Below are positions 63,278-64,000 of a stretch of DNA of 64,000 nt, piece after piece. This stretch comes from Selenomonadaceae bacterium. Lineage in GTDB: Bacteria; Bacillota; Negativicutes; Selenomonadales; Selenomonadaceae. Both the position numbers and the translations under genes were made by a program. The stretch lies in contig JAFRRH010000064.1 in assembly GCA_017428215.1 (NCBI GenBank), positions 1-64,000 on the forward strand. The letters are read 5' to 3'. How positions within the stretch are numbered: the first letter of the stretch is position 1; the number at the start of each line of letters is the position of its first letter. Below the pieces are notes generated by a model. The model was given only the letters and a program-made list of their open reading frames with translations, did not search any database and was not told the DNA's origin.

Positions 63278-63955
63278 TTCGTCAAAGCAGAAATAAATTG
63301 CTAATGTGCCACGCTCTAAGCACAAAAAAATTTTATTGTCGTCAGCGCGGTTACTCGTGGCGTTCGGAAAATTTTGCATCAAAGTTGCGCAGTTAAGTTC
63401 CCAATGCAAATTTTTAGTCGTTACACCCGTACAAGTTGAAGTCATCGGCAACAAAGACACGGCAAGCGGTTTTTTAAAAAACTTTACGTCAACTGATTCA
63501 TCGCCGCGCAGATAAAAAATAATTTCGCGGTCATCGGCGAGGAAAATTTTTCTGTTTAAAGCCGCGCAGGAAAAAATCGTGCTATAAAGGTGGTCGAAGC
63601 GTCCGCCAAAACAACCCGTCAAAATTGCGACGTGCTCTCCGAAAATTTCTGTGGCTCGGCTCAAGGCAAGTTGCGTGTCAGTAAAATCTTTATCGGCGGG
63701 ATATTTTTCAACGGGAATATTTTTTGCCCGCGCCCAATCAACAGCAGATTGATTCGCGCTGTCAAAGTCGCCGATTAAAATATCCGGAATCACTTTACAC
63801 GCCTTGCAAAGTTCAATACCTTTATCGATACAAAAAATTTTTCGTCCGCTTGCAACTTCCAAGAAAAATTCGCGGCTCGGAACTCGTCCGCCACTTATGA
63901 ATAAAATTTCCTGCGTACTCGTCGGATAAAAAATTTCACACTGTGGAAGTCTCAT
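63275..63955 (-). CDS. Thiamine pyrophosphokinase
   Basis: 226 residues. The catalytic domain has IFCIDKGIELCKACKVIPDI, LIGDFDSANQSAVDWARAKN, EKYPADKDFTDTQLALSRA and LTGCFGGRFDHLYSTIFSC, and the C-terminal thiamine-binding beta part follows. It transfers pyrophosphate from ATP to thiamine. The minus-strand sequence just upstream (63957-64000) may be the last codons of another gene, ending at TGA in 63957-63959, but too little is in the window to call it. Confidence 0.9.
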   Translation of the reverse strand: MRLPQCEIFYPTSTQEILFISGGRVPSREFFLEVASGRKIFCIDKGIELCKACKVIPDILIGDFDSANQSAVDWARAKNIPVEKYPADKDFTDTQLALSRATEIFGEHVAILTGCFGGRFDHLYSTIFSCAALNRKIFLADDREIIFYLRGDESVDVKFFKKPLAVSLLPMTSTCTGVTTKNLHWELNCATLMQNFPNATSNRADDNKIFLCLERGTLAIYFCFDE

Positions 63956-64000
63956 ATCAATTACCTGCCTGCGCGGGCGGAGCCATTTCTCCGCGCTGAA

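Overview
The window looks like chromosome from a diderm Firmicute of the Negativicutes (Selenomonas-like). Firmicute-type gene orders (pheS-pheT-zapA, ffh-rpsP-khpA) sit beside traits of an outer-membrane bacterium: a complete minC-minD-minE operon, a GmhB-type heptose phosphatase, and a cysteine phytase-like phosphatase of the Selenomonas type. CheV, a stand-alone CheY-like receiver and a YjfB-like protein suggest motility. Base composition is moderate, with frequent A-tract/T-tract runs and a very frequent GC-rich octamer (CCGCGCAG and its complement).

Layout. 0-1.5 kb: a fragment of an MmeI-like restriction-modification gene and an aldo/keto reductase with a lipoprotein signal. 1.6-6 kb: two paralogous metallo-beta-lactamase lipoproteins with a DUF3006 protein, a cell-wall amidase and a GerMN lipoprotein. 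6-12 kb: iron alcohol dehydrogenase, YitT-type membrane protein, MBL hydrolase, greA, purD and htpX. 11.9-13.4 kb is a decayed patch: a disrupted unknown gene, the 5' part of a group II intron, an IS5-like transposase remnant and the C-terminal part of the MmeI-like gene. An inverted repeat shared with the left edge of the window suggests that an inversion split this gene.

13.5-17.6 kb: pheS, a pheT with an extra helical segment of about 90 residues, and zapA. 17.9-20.2 kb: a large RTX-repeat protein. 20.3-26 kb: aldose-epimerase-like protein, sucC without sucD, tRNA-Cys, ffh-rpsP-khpA, tRNA-Ser, receiver, cupin, YjfB and HU genes. 26-31 kb: SDR, glycolipid glycosyltransferase, ftsQ, a degenerate condensation domain fused to a cyclic-nucleotide-binding-like domain, and a phosphatase. 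31-40 kb: a YoeB-type toxin operon, argC-argJ, obgE, a ThrE-like exporter, tRNA-Pro, an alpha/beta hydrolase, pth and a radical SAM enzyme.

40-50 kb: priA converges on a two-gene operon of an unusual sigma-70 factor (two tandem region-1.1-like repeats) and a 1039-residue RecQ-like helicase. Next come the phytase-like phosphatase, a transglutaminase-like protein and a PTS EIIBC. 50-64 kb: LysR regulator, a shortened gltX, a solute-binding lipoprotein, trpA without trpB, zinc-ribbon and P-loop proteins, cheV, deoD, ricT, trmN6-like, minCDE, gmhB-like, a CAP protein, a GltD-like flavoprotein and thiamine pyrophosphokinase.

Most of the window is ordinary core genome. The best leads are the over-represented octamer, the sigma/RecQ operon, the condensation/cNMP-like fusion encoded with ftsQ, the split restriction-modification gene with its intron debris, and the altered aminoacyl-tRNA synthetases.
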